Made by a program: the position numbers and the translations under genes. The notes below the pieces were generated by a model. It searched no databases. It was not told the origin of the DNA and saw nothing but the letters and a program-made list of their open reading frames with translations. Shown here one piece after another: positions 53,201 to 61,045 of a stretch of 64,000 nucleotides of DNA (within the stretch, counting starts at the first letter, position 1; the number at the start of each line of letters is the position of its first letter). The DNA is from Rhodospirillales bacterium (lineage in GTDB: Bacteria > Pseudomonadota > Alphaproteobacteria > BOG-932 > Roseiterribacteraceae). The stretch is from contig JAQGIE010000045.1 of NCBI GenBank assembly GCA_028291365.1, positions 1 to 64,000 on the forward strand, in the 5' to 3' direction.

Positions 53201-53262
53201 GCGAAGACCGCAGCGGCTACCGCGCCTATGACGGCCGCTTCGTCGCCCGGTTGCGCTTCTGA
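50206..53262 (+). CDS. Autotransporter (type Va) with N-x-G-x-I repeat passenger
   Basis: A 1018-aa autotransporter with signal peptide MIKTACAALALLSLVSAEAAA. The passenger (about 25-690) is a predicted beta-helix containing repeated [ILV]-x-N-x-G-x-[IV] units: ITNEGTI, VNNNGSI, IRNTGQI, LRNEGVI, IANSGTI and ISNQGQI. Two RTX-like turns (GSGNDQLNL, GGGNDSLKL) are also present. The C-terminal beta-domain (about 740-1018) starts near RNGFWVQPFGYGASRD and ends YRAYDGRFVARLRF, with a final Phe. ATG 50206 has CGAGG too close upstream; GTG 50143 gives a 21-residue longer N-terminus. It is likely surface-exposed; the ligand is unknown. Confidence 0.9.
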   Translation: MIKTACAALALLSLVSAEAAAETQITSTQSTPIATSTANNGLPDDIRVTSTGVLQTGGPTTAATLNSSNLITNEGTIKILDSNDSVGVAVRGGNTGSVNNNGSIVISETTPATTIPLTVEGNRYGIQVTGPQPFFGSIVQGTGSIQVLGNNSAGVTLDTRLEGFIALGGSTAITGDNSAGLRTRGVVVGDVTIGGTVTAIGVNTSAASFEQSILGRLTIQNAMTATGYLNPVRTTDPTAFAALGPNDMLQGGPVVRVAGDVGNGVIVDTAGTLTSSGSAPALLIGGTANSHLGIAGTDVDNAALLLRGTLAADGVYNNITATTLQIGGQGGTVTLDGGIRNTGQINANAFAAGSTAVRAAAGAVIPTLRNEGVIQATATAESPITVNAVRIEKGATLNSIANSGTISATITGSNGTHTPVAGNATVIQDLSGTLTSISNQGQILATLNPGTAGEATAGSKIAIDVRANTSGVNFTQTTIAGGTVTPNVVGDMLFGSGNDQLNLLGGTLKGAVAFGGGNDSLKLDNGATLTGAITDPNGRVTVGIANGKLVQTGFGQLNVAGLNIGASGQIVLPFDPATGRVGTIAASGGVNLVQGSKLGLDIQSKLTAPIALTLITAPSAQFTSQITLGDVPYFYNATLVQSAANGTIGVQVRQRTAAEAGITVGANAYNAIFQQNDKDVQIGQAFSRAVDQASFKQLYERMLPSYAGGQFYTLSQGVDALVRAQGDDAVSVRPTTRNGFWVQPFGYGASRDRDQAPGFLGGGYGLAIGWEKPNTSVGTYGVSLSTLRTWVDDKDTDPNDRTVSNSYLLGAYWQVSGSGINLSASVNGGYVNSGSTRQISSTDSNDVAFTRNAEARWGGLLGSAHASASYQADLFGTVYARPKVTATYLILQENAHAESGGGDGFDLQVGSRNSTQGSVEGSVAFGAALGSGAFKWRPEIEVGYRQLFGNGAASTTAQFLSGGPSFTLDPQKLQGGAPLARIALRGGDRVADVGFELGGEDRSGYRAYDGRFVARLRF

Positions 53263-53318
53263 AGGGGGCGCGTCCGGAGGCTGCCGGGCAGGAGACTAGG
53301 CAGGCGGGCGATTTTGCG

Positions 53319-53332
53319 TTCCATTGTTGGAA
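53319..53332. promoter_or_regulatory. TTCCA-N4-TGGAA palindrome
   Basis: A perfect 5+5 inverted repeat (TTCCATTGTTGGAA) lies 22 bases before the PepSY-like gene, a typical operator position. No regulator is assigned. Confidence 0.3.
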
Positions 53333-53353
53333 TCCAATCAACAGGGGATCCGC

Positions 53354-53668
53354 ATGTTGAAGCCCAAGCTGCTGCTGCTCGTCGCTGCTCTGACCGTCCC
53401 CGCGCTGTCCGCGACCGCGCAGACCGCCGCGAGCACGACCCCCGTTGCGACGCAATCCGCTGCCGACAAGGCGGGCGCCGGCGCGACGCCCCCCGCTGCA
53501 TTTTTGCGCACGGCGGAGAAGCGCGGCTATAGCGACATCAAGCTGACCGCCGACAAGGCACGCGGCGGCTGGACCGGCGCCGCGACCAAGGGCGGCAAGC
53601 AGGTGCGGCTGCACCTCGCGCCCAACGGAAATACGCGCGAATTGCGGGCGCCCAAGAAGACGAGCTGA
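53354..53668 (+). CDS. Small exported PepSY-like protein
   Basis: A 104-aa exported protein with AGGGG before ATG 53354 and a signal peptide ending SATAQTAA (about 24). An Ala/Thr linker (25-55) leads to a 45-residue domain, AAFLRTAEKRGYSDIKLTAD with WTGAATKGGKQVRLHLAPNG, which follows the PepSY pattern (GY..I..L...W...A...G..V...L...G). PepSY proteins are periplasmic, some acting as protease inhibitors. Family assignment by eye is moderately sure. Confidence 0.75.
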   Translation: MLKPKLLLLVAALTVPALSATAQTAASTTPVATQSAADKAGAGATPPAAFLRTAEKRGYSDIKLTADKARGGWTGAATKGGKQVRLHLAPNGNTRELRAPKKTS

Positions 53669-53681
53669 ACGCGTTCGCCGT

Positions 53682-53717
53682 TTGTCGAAGCGAGCGTCAG
53701 CTGCGCCGCTTCGACAA
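53682..53717. terminator. Bidirectional hairpin between convergent genes
   Basis: TTGTCGAAGCG (53682-53692) pairs with CGCTTCGACAA (53707-53717), an 11-bp perfect stem between the stops at 53668 and 53732. T tracts are minimal on both strands, so it is a probable but not classical terminator. Confidence 0.6.
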
Positions 53718-53731
53718 CGTGCCCGGCGCCG

Positions 53732-53902
53732 TCAGATCGGATCGTCGGTTTTGGATGACGATGGCGGCGGCCCGCGGTGCAGCGTGCCGCCGTCTTTCTG
53801 ATAGTCGCGCGCGGTCTTCCCGCGCGGCGGCTCGCGCATGCTGAAATAGGCGACCGCGAAAACCACGACCAATCCCACGACGACCCAACCAAACGTACCC
53901 AT
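53732..53902 (-). CDS. Small single-pass membrane protein (56 aa)
   Basis: A 56-aa protein with GGGAGG correctly placed before ATG 53902. One N-terminal membrane segment (about 2-20: GTFGWVVVGLVVVFAVAYF) is followed by a basic, polar tail (MREPPRGKTARDYQKDGG) and a Pro/Ser end. No family was recognised. The strong ribosome binding site and clean topology support coding. Confidence 0.65.
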   Translation of the reverse strand: MGTFGWVVVGLVVVFAVAYFSMREPPRGKTARDYQKDGGTLHRGPPPSSSKTDDPI

Positions 53903-53997
53903 TCGCGCCTCCCGCAAATCACCTCATGCCCGGCTCGTGCCGCAGAGACAAGGTCGCTCGGGACGGGCCGGGTCGCTCCGAAAAACGATGATGAAGC

Positions 53998-54894
53998 TCA
54001 CGCCGCCGCGGCGGAGCCGTTCGCGCCGGCGATTTCGGCTTCGAGGAAGGCCCGCAGCGCGACGATAGCGGGCTCGTTGCGGCGCTCGGGTGCGTGCACG
54101 AACCAATACGCCATGTCGCTCTCGATGGTGATGTCGAACGGCCGGATCAACCGCCCGTCCGACAATTCGCAGCGGAACAGAATCGGGTTGAGCAGCGCCA
54201 CGCCCTGGCCCGCCATCGCCGCGGTGGCGAGGTGGGACTGGGTGAAATAGTCGGTCGGCACATAGCGCGGCTCGCAGCCCGCCATGCCCGCCGCACGGAA
54301 CCACGGCACCCAGCATTCTTCGTCGCGGAACAGCTCGTAGTTGAGCAGGTCGGACGGCTCGTTCAACGGGCCGGCGCGCGCCAGCAGCGCCGGCGACAGC
54401 ATCGGCGTGTGCAGCGCCGGAATCAGCTTGGTCGCTTCGACGCCGGCCCAGCCGCCGCGGCCGCCGCGCAGCGCCAGGTCGGCGGCGTCGGCGCCGCGCA
54501 GATCGCGCAGCTGCGGCGTCGATTCGAGCGAGATCAACACGGTCGGATGCTGGTTGCGAAAGGCGGGCAGGCGATTCACCAGCCAGTCGGCCAAGGTTTG
54601 CGTCGCGCTGATACGCAGGGTGGTGGCTTCCTGCAGCTCCTGCAGCCCCTCGTAGAGCTGGTCGAAGGCGCGCTGGGTGCGCTGCGCCAGCCGTGCGCCC
54701 GACGCGGTCAAGGCCAGGCGCGATCCGTCGCGGGCAAACAAACGGACGCCAAGCCGCTCCTCCAGCTGCCGGATCTGCCAGCTCACCGCCGCCTGCGTCA
54801 TGCCGAGTTCATCGGCGGCGCGGGTGAAATTCATGGCGCGCGAGGCCGCGTCGAACGCGCGAAGCGAGGAGAGAGCCGGGAGTTTGAGCCGCAT
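53998..54894 (-). CDS. LysR-family regulator, GcvA-like (tandem copy 1)
   Basis: A 298-aa LysR regulator. The N-terminal helix-turn-helix has LPALSSLRAFDAASRAMNFT and AADELGMTQAAVSWQIRQLE, the GcvA-type signature. The effector domain (about 90-295) follows. It is strikingly similar along its full length, and equal in length, to the LysR at 55278; differences are scattered substitutions. ATG 54894 is the family-typical start (MRLKLP). Upstream on the other strand is a 60-aa gene at 55061 that it may control. Confidence 0.92.
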   Translation of the reverse strand: MRLKLPALSSLRAFDAASRAMNFTRAADELGMTQAAVSWQIRQLEERLGVRLFARDGSRLALTASGARLAQRTQRAFDQLYEGLQELQEATTLRISATQTLADWLVNRLPAFRNQHPTVLISLESTPQLRDLRGADAADLALRGGRGGWAGVEATKLIPALHTPMLSPALLARAGPLNEPSDLLNYELFRDEECWVPWFRAAGMAGCEPRYVPTDYFTQSHLATAAMAGQGVALLNPILFRCELSDGRLIRPFDITIESDMAYWFVHAPERRNEPAIVALRAFLEAEIAGANGSAAAA

Positions 54895-55060
54895 TGGAAC
54901 CATTCTAGCGCGCGCCGGAGCGATCGACAGTTCCGCTTGGTGCGCACCCGATGGCACCACCGCCTGCCAACCAAGGTGGGCTTATGGGGACCAGCAGGAA
55001 CTCTCGATTCCGCTTCGCCGTCTGCGGGGCCACTTTCACGGACAGCGAAGGAGATGCGTC

Positions 55061-55243
55061 ATGCGCCAACCCACCGACATCGTACCAATCATCCTGCCCG
55101 GCCTGTTCAACCGCCCCGAGGCCGAACCCCCCTGCCAGCCGCAGCAGCGCCGGGACGCCATCCCGCACCGCGCGCCGCGCCCGGGCTGGCGCGCGCTCGA
55201 GACGGTCTTCGCCGCCACACGCGTTCGCAGCCACTGGGGCTGA
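55061..55243 (+). CDS. Small protein (60 aa) between duplicated LysR genes
   Basis: A 60-aa frame with GAAGGAG eight bases before ATG 55061, a near-ideal ribosome binding site. The sequence is MRQPTDIVPIILPGLFNRPE, a Pro/Gln/Arg-rich middle, and a C-terminal WRALETVFAATRVRSHWG helix. No family was recognised with confidence. It lies divergently from LysR copy 1, the normal position of a LysR target, and converges with LysR copy 2. No equivalent frame exists upstream of copy 2. Confidence 0.6.
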   Translation: MRQPTDIVPIILPGLFNRPEAEPPCQPQQRRDAIPHRAPRPGWRALETVFAATRVRSHWG

Positions 55244-55277
55244 GCGGCATGGAGCCTGGCAGGACGATGGGTGAGGC

Positions 55278-56174
55278 TTACGCCGCGGCGGCGGAGCGGT
55301 TCGCGTCGGCGATCTCGGCTTCGAGGAAGGCGCGCAGCGCCACGATGGCGGGGTCGTTGCGCCGCTCGGGCGCGTGCACGAACCAGTAGCCGAGCTCATT
55401 TTCGATGGTGAGATCGAACGGCTGGATCAGGCGCCCGTCCAGCAACTCGTAGCGGAACAGGATCGGGTTCAGCAACGCCACGCCCTGGCCGGCCATCGCC
55501 GACGTGGCGAGATGCGACTGGGTCAGATAATCGGTCGGCGCGTAGCGCGGCTTGCAGCCCGCCATGCCGGCATCCCGGAACCAGTGGACCCAGCATTCCT
55601 CGTTGCGGAACAGCTCGTACTTGAGCAGGTCGCGCGGCTCGTTGAGGGGACCGACGCGCGCCAAAAGCGCAGGCGACAGCATCGGCGTGTGCAGCGCCGG
55701 AATCAGTTTGGTTGCTTCGACGCCGGCCCAGCCGCCGCGTCCGCCGCGCAACGCCAGGTCGGCTGCGTCGGCGCCGCGCAGGTCGCGCAGTTGGGGTGTC
55801 GATTCGAGTGAGATGGCGACGCTCGGATGCAGCGCGCGGAAGGCGGGCAGGCGATTGACCAGCCAGTCGGCCAGCGTCTGTGTCGCCGTGATGCGCAGCG
55901 TGGCGCCTTTTTCGAGTTCCTGCAGCCCTTCATAGAGAAGATCGAAGGCGCGCTGCGTGCGCTGCGCCAGCCGTTCGCCCGACGCGGTCAGCGCCAGCCG
56001 CGATCCGTCACGGGCAAACAGACGAACGCCAAGCCGTTCCTCCAGCTGTCGGATCTGCCAGCTCACGGCCGCCTGCGTCATGCCCAATTCGTCGGCAGCG
56101 CGCGTGAAGTTCATTGCGCGCGACGCCGCCTCGAACGCACGCAGGGAGGACAGCGCCGGGAGTTTGAGCCGCAT
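55278..56174 (-). CDS. LysR-family regulator, GcvA-like (tandem copy 2)
   Basis: A 298-aa paralog of the LysR at 53998, with the same length, start (MRLKLPALSSLRAFEAASRA) and C-terminal tail (EAEIADANRSAAAA versus EAEIAGANGSAAAA). The helix-turn-helix is essentially identical, so both probably recognise the same DNA. Substitutions are concentrated in the effector domain (for example QEATTLRIS versus EKGATLRIT). The upstream DNA is also related to that of copy 1. Confidence 0.92.
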   Translation of the reverse strand: MRLKLPALSSLRAFEAASRAMNFTRAADELGMTQAAVSWQIRQLEERLGVRLFARDGSRLALTASGERLAQRTQRAFDLLYEGLQELEKGATLRITATQTLADWLVNRLPAFRALHPSVAISLESTPQLRDLRGADAADLALRGGRGGWAGVEATKLIPALHTPMLSPALLARVGPLNEPRDLLKYELFRNEECWVHWFRDAGMAGCKPRYAPTDYLTQSHLATSAMAGQGVALLNPILFRYELLDGRLIQPFDLTIENELGYWFVHAPERRNDPAIVALRAFLEAEIADANRSAAAA

Positions 56175-56479
56175 TTGAACCAGTCTAACGCGCCCCGGAC
56201 GGCTCAATAGGACCGCTTTTTTACAGCTCGGAGCACCAGAGGTGCCGAAAGGCCAGCTTATGCGCGGGATCAGGAAGTCTCAATTCGGACTCGCTGCCTT
56301 CGGTCGCACCCTCTGCGGCGACAGGGAATGACCGGTGTGGTGCGCGGAGGAGTCAGTTTAACCCCCGTCCGCGTGTGCACGGCACATCACGCATCAATGT
56401 GCATGTCGGGATGCTGCGTCGAGTCCGTACCTGTCCAAGCTTGAATTTTGTCCATGTCCGAAAATCGCGAGCACAACTG
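56175..56479. promoter_or_regulatory. Upstream region of LysR copy 2 and alkA; degenerate duplicate of 54895-55060
   Basis: No gene is seen in about 300 bases. Bases near 56175-56330 align loosely with 54895-55060. Shared blocks include GAACCA-TCTA-CGCG just upstream of each LysR start and a CTTATG...AGGAA-TCTC-ATTC-G block about 85 bases upstream. The promoter region was therefore duplicated with the gene. The remainder holds the alkA promoter, not assigned. Confidence 0.5.
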
Positions 56480-58018
56480 ATGGAAACATGCGATCTCCCG
56501 CCAATGGACCTGCTCGACCGTGAAGCGTGCTACCGCGCGATTCAGACCCGCGACGTGCGGTTCGACGGCCGTCTTTTTGTCGGCGTGACCACGACCGGGA
56601 TTTATTGCCGGCCGGTCTGTCCGGCGCGCACGCCAAAATTGGGGAATTGCACCTTCCACGCCTCCGCCGCGTCGGCACAGGCCGGCGGCTTCCGCCCGTG
56701 TCTGCGTTGCCGTCCTGAAACGGCACCCGACCTTGCCTCGTGGCGCGGCACGTCGAACTCGGTGTCGCGTGCGCTGGCCTTGATCGCCGACGGCGCGCTC
56801 GACGGCGACGATAACGGCGTGGACGCGCTGGCCAGTCGTCTCGGCCTCGGCGAGCGCCAATTGCGCCGCCTGTTCCAGCAGCATCTCGGCGCATCGCCGG
56901 TCGCGGTGGCGCAGACGCGCCGCGTGCTGTTCGCCAAGCAGCTGATCCAGGAAACGCGGTTGCCGATGGCGGAGGTCGCGCTCGCTTCGGGCTTCGGCAG
57001 CGTGCGTCGCTTCAACGAAACCTTCCAGACGCTGTTCCGACGTCCGCCGAGCGCGCTGCGCCGCAGTCATACGTCAAAACAGCCGGCTGCCGAGCAACCG
57101 TCGAACGATCGCGACGGCGTCACGCTGCGGCTGCGCTATCGTCCGCCGTATGATTGGGAGTCGATGCTCGACTTCCTCGGCCGTCGCGCCATCGACGGCA
57201 TCGAGCAGGCGACGCACGAGCGCTATCGCCGCACCGTCCAGCATGACGGCAAGACCGGTACGGTCGATGTCGCGCACGAGCCCGCGCATGAGAGCCTGCG
57301 GGTGAAGATCCGCTTTCCCGACGTGCGCGCGCTGCCGGCGATCGTCGCGCGGGTGAAACGCGTGTTCGACGTCGATGCCGACATCGCGACCATCTGCGAG
57401 CATCTTGCCCGCGATCCGATGCTCGCCAAGCTGGTGGCGCAGCGCCCCGGCCTGCGCGCGCCGGGGGCGTGGGACGGGTTCGAACTCGCCGTGCGCGCGG
57501 TGCTGGCGCAGCAGGTCACCGGGCTCGCGGCGCGTCAGCTCGCGGGCAAGCTCGTCGCCGTAGCCGGCCACGCGCTGCCCGATGGCGGCCTTGATGGCGG
57601 CGACAGGCTGCTACGCGTCTTCCCGACGCCGGCACAGCTTGCGGCGGCCGATCTGTCGGCGCTGGGCCTGCCGGCGGCGCAGCGCGAGACGCTGAAGTCG
57701 CTGGCCGAAACCGCGCTGGCCGATCCGAATCTGTTCCATCGCGTCGGCAGCCTCGAAGAGGCGGTCGAACGGTTGAGCGCGATCCCCGGCATGGGCAATG
57801 GGACCGCGCAGTACATTGCGCTGCGTGCGCTGGCCGAAACCGACGCGTTCCCTGCCGGCGACGTCGGTCTGCTGCGCAGTGCGGGCGTCGACACGATCGA
57901 ACGCCCGACAGCGTCGGACCTGCTGCGACGCGCCGAGCCCTGGCGTCCGTGGCGTGCCTACGCGGCGCAGCATCTTTGGGCGGCCGATCAAGGATTGAGC
58001 CAGGCCACGCATGGCTGA
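56480..58018 (+). CDS. alkA: Ada N-terminal/AraC domain fused to DNA-3-methyladenine glycosylase II (AlkA)
   Basis: A 512-aa fusion. Residues 1-100 are the Ada methylphosphotriester-repair zinc domain with four Cys (IYCRPVCPAR, FRPCLRCRPE). An AraC-type helix-turn-helix (about 105-195: ALASRLGLGERQLRRLFQQH) follows. From about 215 comes AlkA: an N-terminal beta domain starting LRYRPPYDWESMLDFL, RAVLAQQVTGLAARQLAG, and the helix-hairpin-helix IPGMGNGTAQYIALRAL with catalytic D461 (PAGDVGLL). It removes alkylated bases and probably activates its own operon when methylated. It overlaps ogt by 8 bases. ATG 56480 was chosen; longer frames add no conserved sequence. Confidence 0.93.
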   Translation: METCDLPPMDLLDREACYRAIQTRDVRFDGRLFVGVTTTGIYCRPVCPARTPKLGNCTFHASAASAQAGGFRPCLRCRPETAPDLASWRGTSNSVSRALALIADGALDGDDNGVDALASRLGLGERQLRRLFQQHLGASPVAVAQTRRVLFAKQLIQETRLPMAEVALASGFGSVRRFNETFQTLFRRPPSALRRSHTSKQPAAEQPSNDRDGVTLRLRYRPPYDWESMLDFLGRRAIDGIEQATHERYRRTVQHDGKTGTVDVAHEPAHESLRVKIRFPDVRALPAIVARVKRVFDVDADIATICEHLARDPMLAKLVAQRPGLRAPGAWDGFELAVRAVLAQQVTGLAARQLAGKLVAVAGHALPDGGLDGGDRLLRVFPTPAQLAAADLSALGLPAAQRETLKSLAETALADPNLFHRVGSLEEAVERLSAIPGMGNGTAQYIALRALAETDAFPAGDVGLLRSAGVDTIERPTASDLLRRAEPWRPWRAYAAQHLWAADQGLSQATHG

Positions 58019-58505
58019 GCGCGCCCGCCTTTTCCTCGATCGCATGGCGACGCCCATCGGTGAGCTGCTGTTGGTCGTGGACGAGGCGGACCAGCTTTGC
58101 GCCACCGACTGGGGCGAGAAAGAAATCCGGCTACGGACCCGATATCCGGCGCTGCAGGACCGGCGCAGCAAGGCGGCCGACGCGCTGCGCGCATATTTCG
58201 CCGGTGAGCTGGCGGCGATCGACAAGGTGCCGGTCGCGACCAGCGGCACCGAGTTCCAGGAATGCGTCTGGCACGTTTTGCGCGGCATTGCCTGCGGCAC
58301 GGTTACGACCTATGCCGCGCTGGCGCAGCGCATCGGCCGTCCCACCGCGATTCGCGCCGTCGGTCTTGCCAATGGCAGCAACCCGATCAGCGTCGTCGTT
58401 CCGTGCCATCGCGTGATCGGATCGAACGGCACGCTGACCGGCTATGGCGGCGGGCTCGAGCGCAAGCGGTGGCTGCTCGCGCACGAGCAAGTGACTCTGG
58501 CGTAG
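58011..58505 (+). CDS. ogt: Methylated-DNA-protein-cysteine methyltransferase
   Basis: A 164-aa O6-alkylguanine-DNA alkyltransferase. The acceptor Cys is C132 in VVVPCHRVIGSNG. The DNA-binding ATL/MGMT segment is FQECVWHVLRGIACGTVTTY and IGRPTAIRAVGLANGSNPI, with GYGGGLERKRWLLAHE at the end. Size matches Ogt. Its start overlaps the alkA end, so the two are co-translated: AlkA removes 3-methylpurines while Ogt reverses O6-methylguanine. Confidence 0.95.
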   Translation: MAERARLFLDRMATPIGELLLVVDEADQLCATDWGEKEIRLRTRYPALQDRRSKAADALRAYFAGELAAIDKVPVATSGTEFQECVWHVLRGIACGTVTTYAALAQRIGRPTAIRAVGLANGSNPISVVVPCHRVIGSNGTLTGYGGGLERKRWLLAHEQVTLA

Positions 58506-58516
58506 AGGGGCAGCCC

Positions 58517-59371
58517 ATGTCACCTGTTCTCAACCATGCCACTCTAAAAGGCCCGTCGATGAGTTCGAAGAACCCGACCTGCGCGCAGCTCTTCCACCGT
58601 CTGCATCACGACGGAATCCTGTTGCTCGCCAATGCCTGGGACGCGGGCAGCGCGCGCGTGATCGAGAGCGTCGGTGCCAAGGCGCTGGCGACGACCAGCG
58701 CCGGTGTCGCCTGGGCCCACGGCTATGCCGACGGGGACAAGCTGCCGCTGCGCCTGCTGGTGCAGACCGTGTCCAGCATCGCGCGCGTCACGCGCGTGCC
58801 GCTGTCGGTCGATTTCGAAGGCGGCTACAGCGACGACGCGAAGGCGGTCGGCGAGGGCGTCGCGTCGCTGATCGACGCGGGCGCGGTCGGGATCAACATC
58901 GAAGACGGCAAGGGCGAGGTCGACCTGCTGTGCCGCAAGATCGAAGCGGCAGGCGAGGCGGGCGCCCGGCTGGGCGTCGACCTGTTCATCAATGCCCGCA
59001 CCGACGTCTATCTGAAGCGGCTGGTGGCGGACGACCGGCGCGTCGAGGAAACCATCCGCCGCGCCGGGCGCTATCGCGAAGCGGGTGCCAGCGGCATCTT
59101 TGCCGCCGGCGTGTCGAACCCGGACGAGATCACCAGGCTGGTGGCCGAGATTGAGCTGCCGCTCAACGTATTAGCCTGGGCCGGCTTGCCGTCGGCTTCG
59201 GCGCTGGAGCGGCTCGGCGTCCGCCGCTTGAGCGCGGGTTCATCGATTTCGGAATCCGCCTTCGGTCATGCCGCCCAGCTGGCACGCGCTTTCCTCGACA
59301 GCGGCGATCCCGGCTCGGTGCTCGGCGGCGCGCTGGATTACGGCGCCCTGCAGGCGCTGGTGGCGCGCTGA
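58517..59371 (+). CDS. Isocitrate lyase / PEP mutase family enzyme
   Basis: A 284-aa enzyme of the ICL/PEPM superfamily (TIM barrel, Mg2+). LLLANAWDAGSARVIESVGA, the catalytic-loop region TTSAGVAWAHGYADG, SVDFEGGYSDD (metal Asp) and GINIEDGKG (Asp/Glu) are characteristic, as is NARTDVYL. It lacks the KKCGH Cys motif of true isocitrate lyase, so it belongs with the oxaloacetate hydrolase/phosphonopyruvate/methylisocitrate-like group. GAGGGG precedes ATG 58517; ATG 58559 is an alternative. It follows ogt by 11 bases. Confidence 0.88.
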   Translation: MSPVLNHATLKGPSMSSKNPTCAQLFHRLHHDGILLLANAWDAGSARVIESVGAKALATTSAGVAWAHGYADGDKLPLRLLVQTVSSIARVTRVPLSVDFEGGYSDDAKAVGEGVASLIDAGAVGINIEDGKGEVDLLCRKIEAAGEAGARLGVDLFINARTDVYLKRLVADDRRVEETIRRAGRYREAGASGIFAAGVSNPDEITRLVAEIELPLNVLAWAGLPSASALERLGVRRLSAGSSISESAFGHAAQLARAFLDSGDPGSVLGGALDYGALQALVAR

Positions 59372-59446
59372 TCTAGAATAATCAGCATTGGCCGGTTCCG
59401 GCCGGGGCATCATGATACCGGCGCTTCAACGCTCGTGGAGGATGCC

Positions 59447-61045
59447 TTGCACGGCCTGATGCAGGACTGGACGCTGACCGTCGATCGCATCCTCGATCAC
59501 GCGGCGAGCTGGCATGGACGGCGCGAGATCGTGACGCGCACGGTCGAAGGACCGGTCGCCCGCATCGGCTACGCGCAATTGCAGCAGCGCGCGCGACGCC
59601 TCTCGGATGCGCTGCTCGAGCTGGGGATTGCGCCGGGCGACCGGGTCGCGACGCTGGCCTGGAATACGCAGCGCCATCTCGAAGCATGGTACGCGATCAT
59701 GGGCATCGGCGCGGTGTGCCATACGCTGAATCCGCGCCTGCATCCCGACCAGATCGGCTGGATCGCCAACGATGCCGGCGACCGCCTGCTGCTCGCCGAC
59801 ATCAGCTTCGCGCCGATGGTGCCGGCCATCCGCGCCTTGTGCCCGTCGATCGAGCGCGTCGTGTTTCTCACCGATCGCGCCAACATGCCCGCCATCGACG
59901 GCGCGCTCTGTGTCGAAGAGCTGATCGAAGCCGAACAGGGAAGCTGCCGTTGGGGCGGCTTCGACGAGAACAGCGCCTGTGGCCTTTGCTACACGTCGGG
60001 CACCACGGGCCAACCCAAGGGCGTGCTCTACTCGCATCGCTCGAACATGCTGCACACGATGTGCGTGCTGCAGGCCGACGGGCTGGGCATTTCGGCCAGC
60101 GACGTGGTGCTGCCGGTGGTGCCGATGTACCACGCCAATGCCTGGGGCATCGCTTTCGCCGCGCCGATGATGGGCGCGAAGCTGGTGTTGCCCGGTCCGA
60201 GGCTCGACGGCGAGTCGCTGCTCGATCTGATCGAACGCGAACAGGTGACGTTCGCGGCCGGCGTGCCGACCGTTTGGCAAATCCTGCTCCAGGCCGCTGA
60301 GTCGGCGCCGCAACGCCTCGCTTCGCTGCAGCGTGTGCTGGTCGGCGGCGCGGCCTGTTCCGACGCGATCTTCCGCGCCTTCGACGCGCACGGCATTCGC
60401 GCCATCCATGCCTGGGGCATGACCGAAACCTCGCCCGTCGGCACGGTCTCCGCGCCCACGCTCGACACGCCCAAGACCAGCGAGGCGCGCCTGCAGCTGC
60501 AACGCAAGCAGGGACGGCCGCCATTCGGCGTCGATCTGGCGCTTGCCGATGATGACGGTGCGGCGGTCGCGCGCGACGGCGAGCGGTCCGGCCATCTCAA
60601 AGTGCGCGGCCCGTTCGTGGCACGCCGTTATTTCGGCGGCGGCCACGACGTGATCGACGAGAACGGCTTCTTCGACACCGGCGACGTCGCCACGATCGAC
60701 GCTGACGGCTTCGTGCAGATCACCGACCGCGCCAAGGACCTGATCAAGTCGGGCGGCGAATGGATCAGCTCGCAGGCGCTGGAAAACATCGCCGCGTCGC
60801 ATCCGCATGCCGAGCGCGTCGCGGTGATCGCGACCCCGCATCCGCGCTGGGACGAACGACCGCTGCTGCTGGTGCAGTTGCGCGCCGGCAGCGCGGCGAG
60901 CGAGGACGAGTTCCTCGCCCTGTTCGAGGGCCGCGTCGTCAAATGGTGGGTGCCGGACGGGGTGCGTTTCGTCGACGAGATGCCGCTGGGCGCCACCGGC
61001 AAGATCGACAAGCGCGCCTTGCGCGCGATGTGCGCGACGACTTAA
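59447..61045 (+). CDS. Long/medium-chain fatty-acid-CoA ligase (AMP-forming)
   Basis: A 532-aa ANL-superfamily adenylating enzyme. The P-loop-like CYTSGTTGQPKGVLYSHRSN, PMYHANAWG, the adenine motif GGAACSDAIF, HAWGMTETSPVGT, YFDTGD-type GFFDTGDVATIDADG and ITDRAKDLIKSGGEWIS are all present. The catalytic C-terminal Lys is in PLGATGKIDKRAL. It activates a fatty or aromatic acid to its CoA thioester. I select TTG 59447 because GGAGG lies five bases upstream; GTG 59435 and ATG 59459 are alternatives. Its stop overlaps that of the convergent membrane protein gene. Confidence 0.93.
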   Translation: MHGLMQDWTLTVDRILDHAASWHGRREIVTRTVEGPVARIGYAQLQQRARRLSDALLELGIAPGDRVATLAWNTQRHLEAWYAIMGIGAVCHTLNPRLHPDQIGWIANDAGDRLLLADISFAPMVPAIRALCPSIERVVFLTDRANMPAIDGALCVEELIEAEQGSCRWGGFDENSACGLCYTSGTTGQPKGVLYSHRSNMLHTMCVLQADGLGISASDVVLPVVPMYHANAWGIAFAAPMMGAKLVLPGPRLDGESLLDLIEREQVTFAAGVPTVWQILLQAAESAPQRLASLQRVLVGGAACSDAIFRAFDAHGIRAIHAWGMTETSPVGTVSAPTLDTPKTSEARLQLQRKQGRPPFGVDLALADDDGAAVARDGERSGHLKVRGPFVARRYFGGGHDVIDENGFFDTGDVATIDADGFVQITDRAKDLIKSGGEWISSQALENIAASHPHAERVAVIATPHPRWDERPLLLVQLRAGSAASEDEFLALFEGRVVKWWVPDGVRFVDEMPLGATGKIDKRALRAMCATT

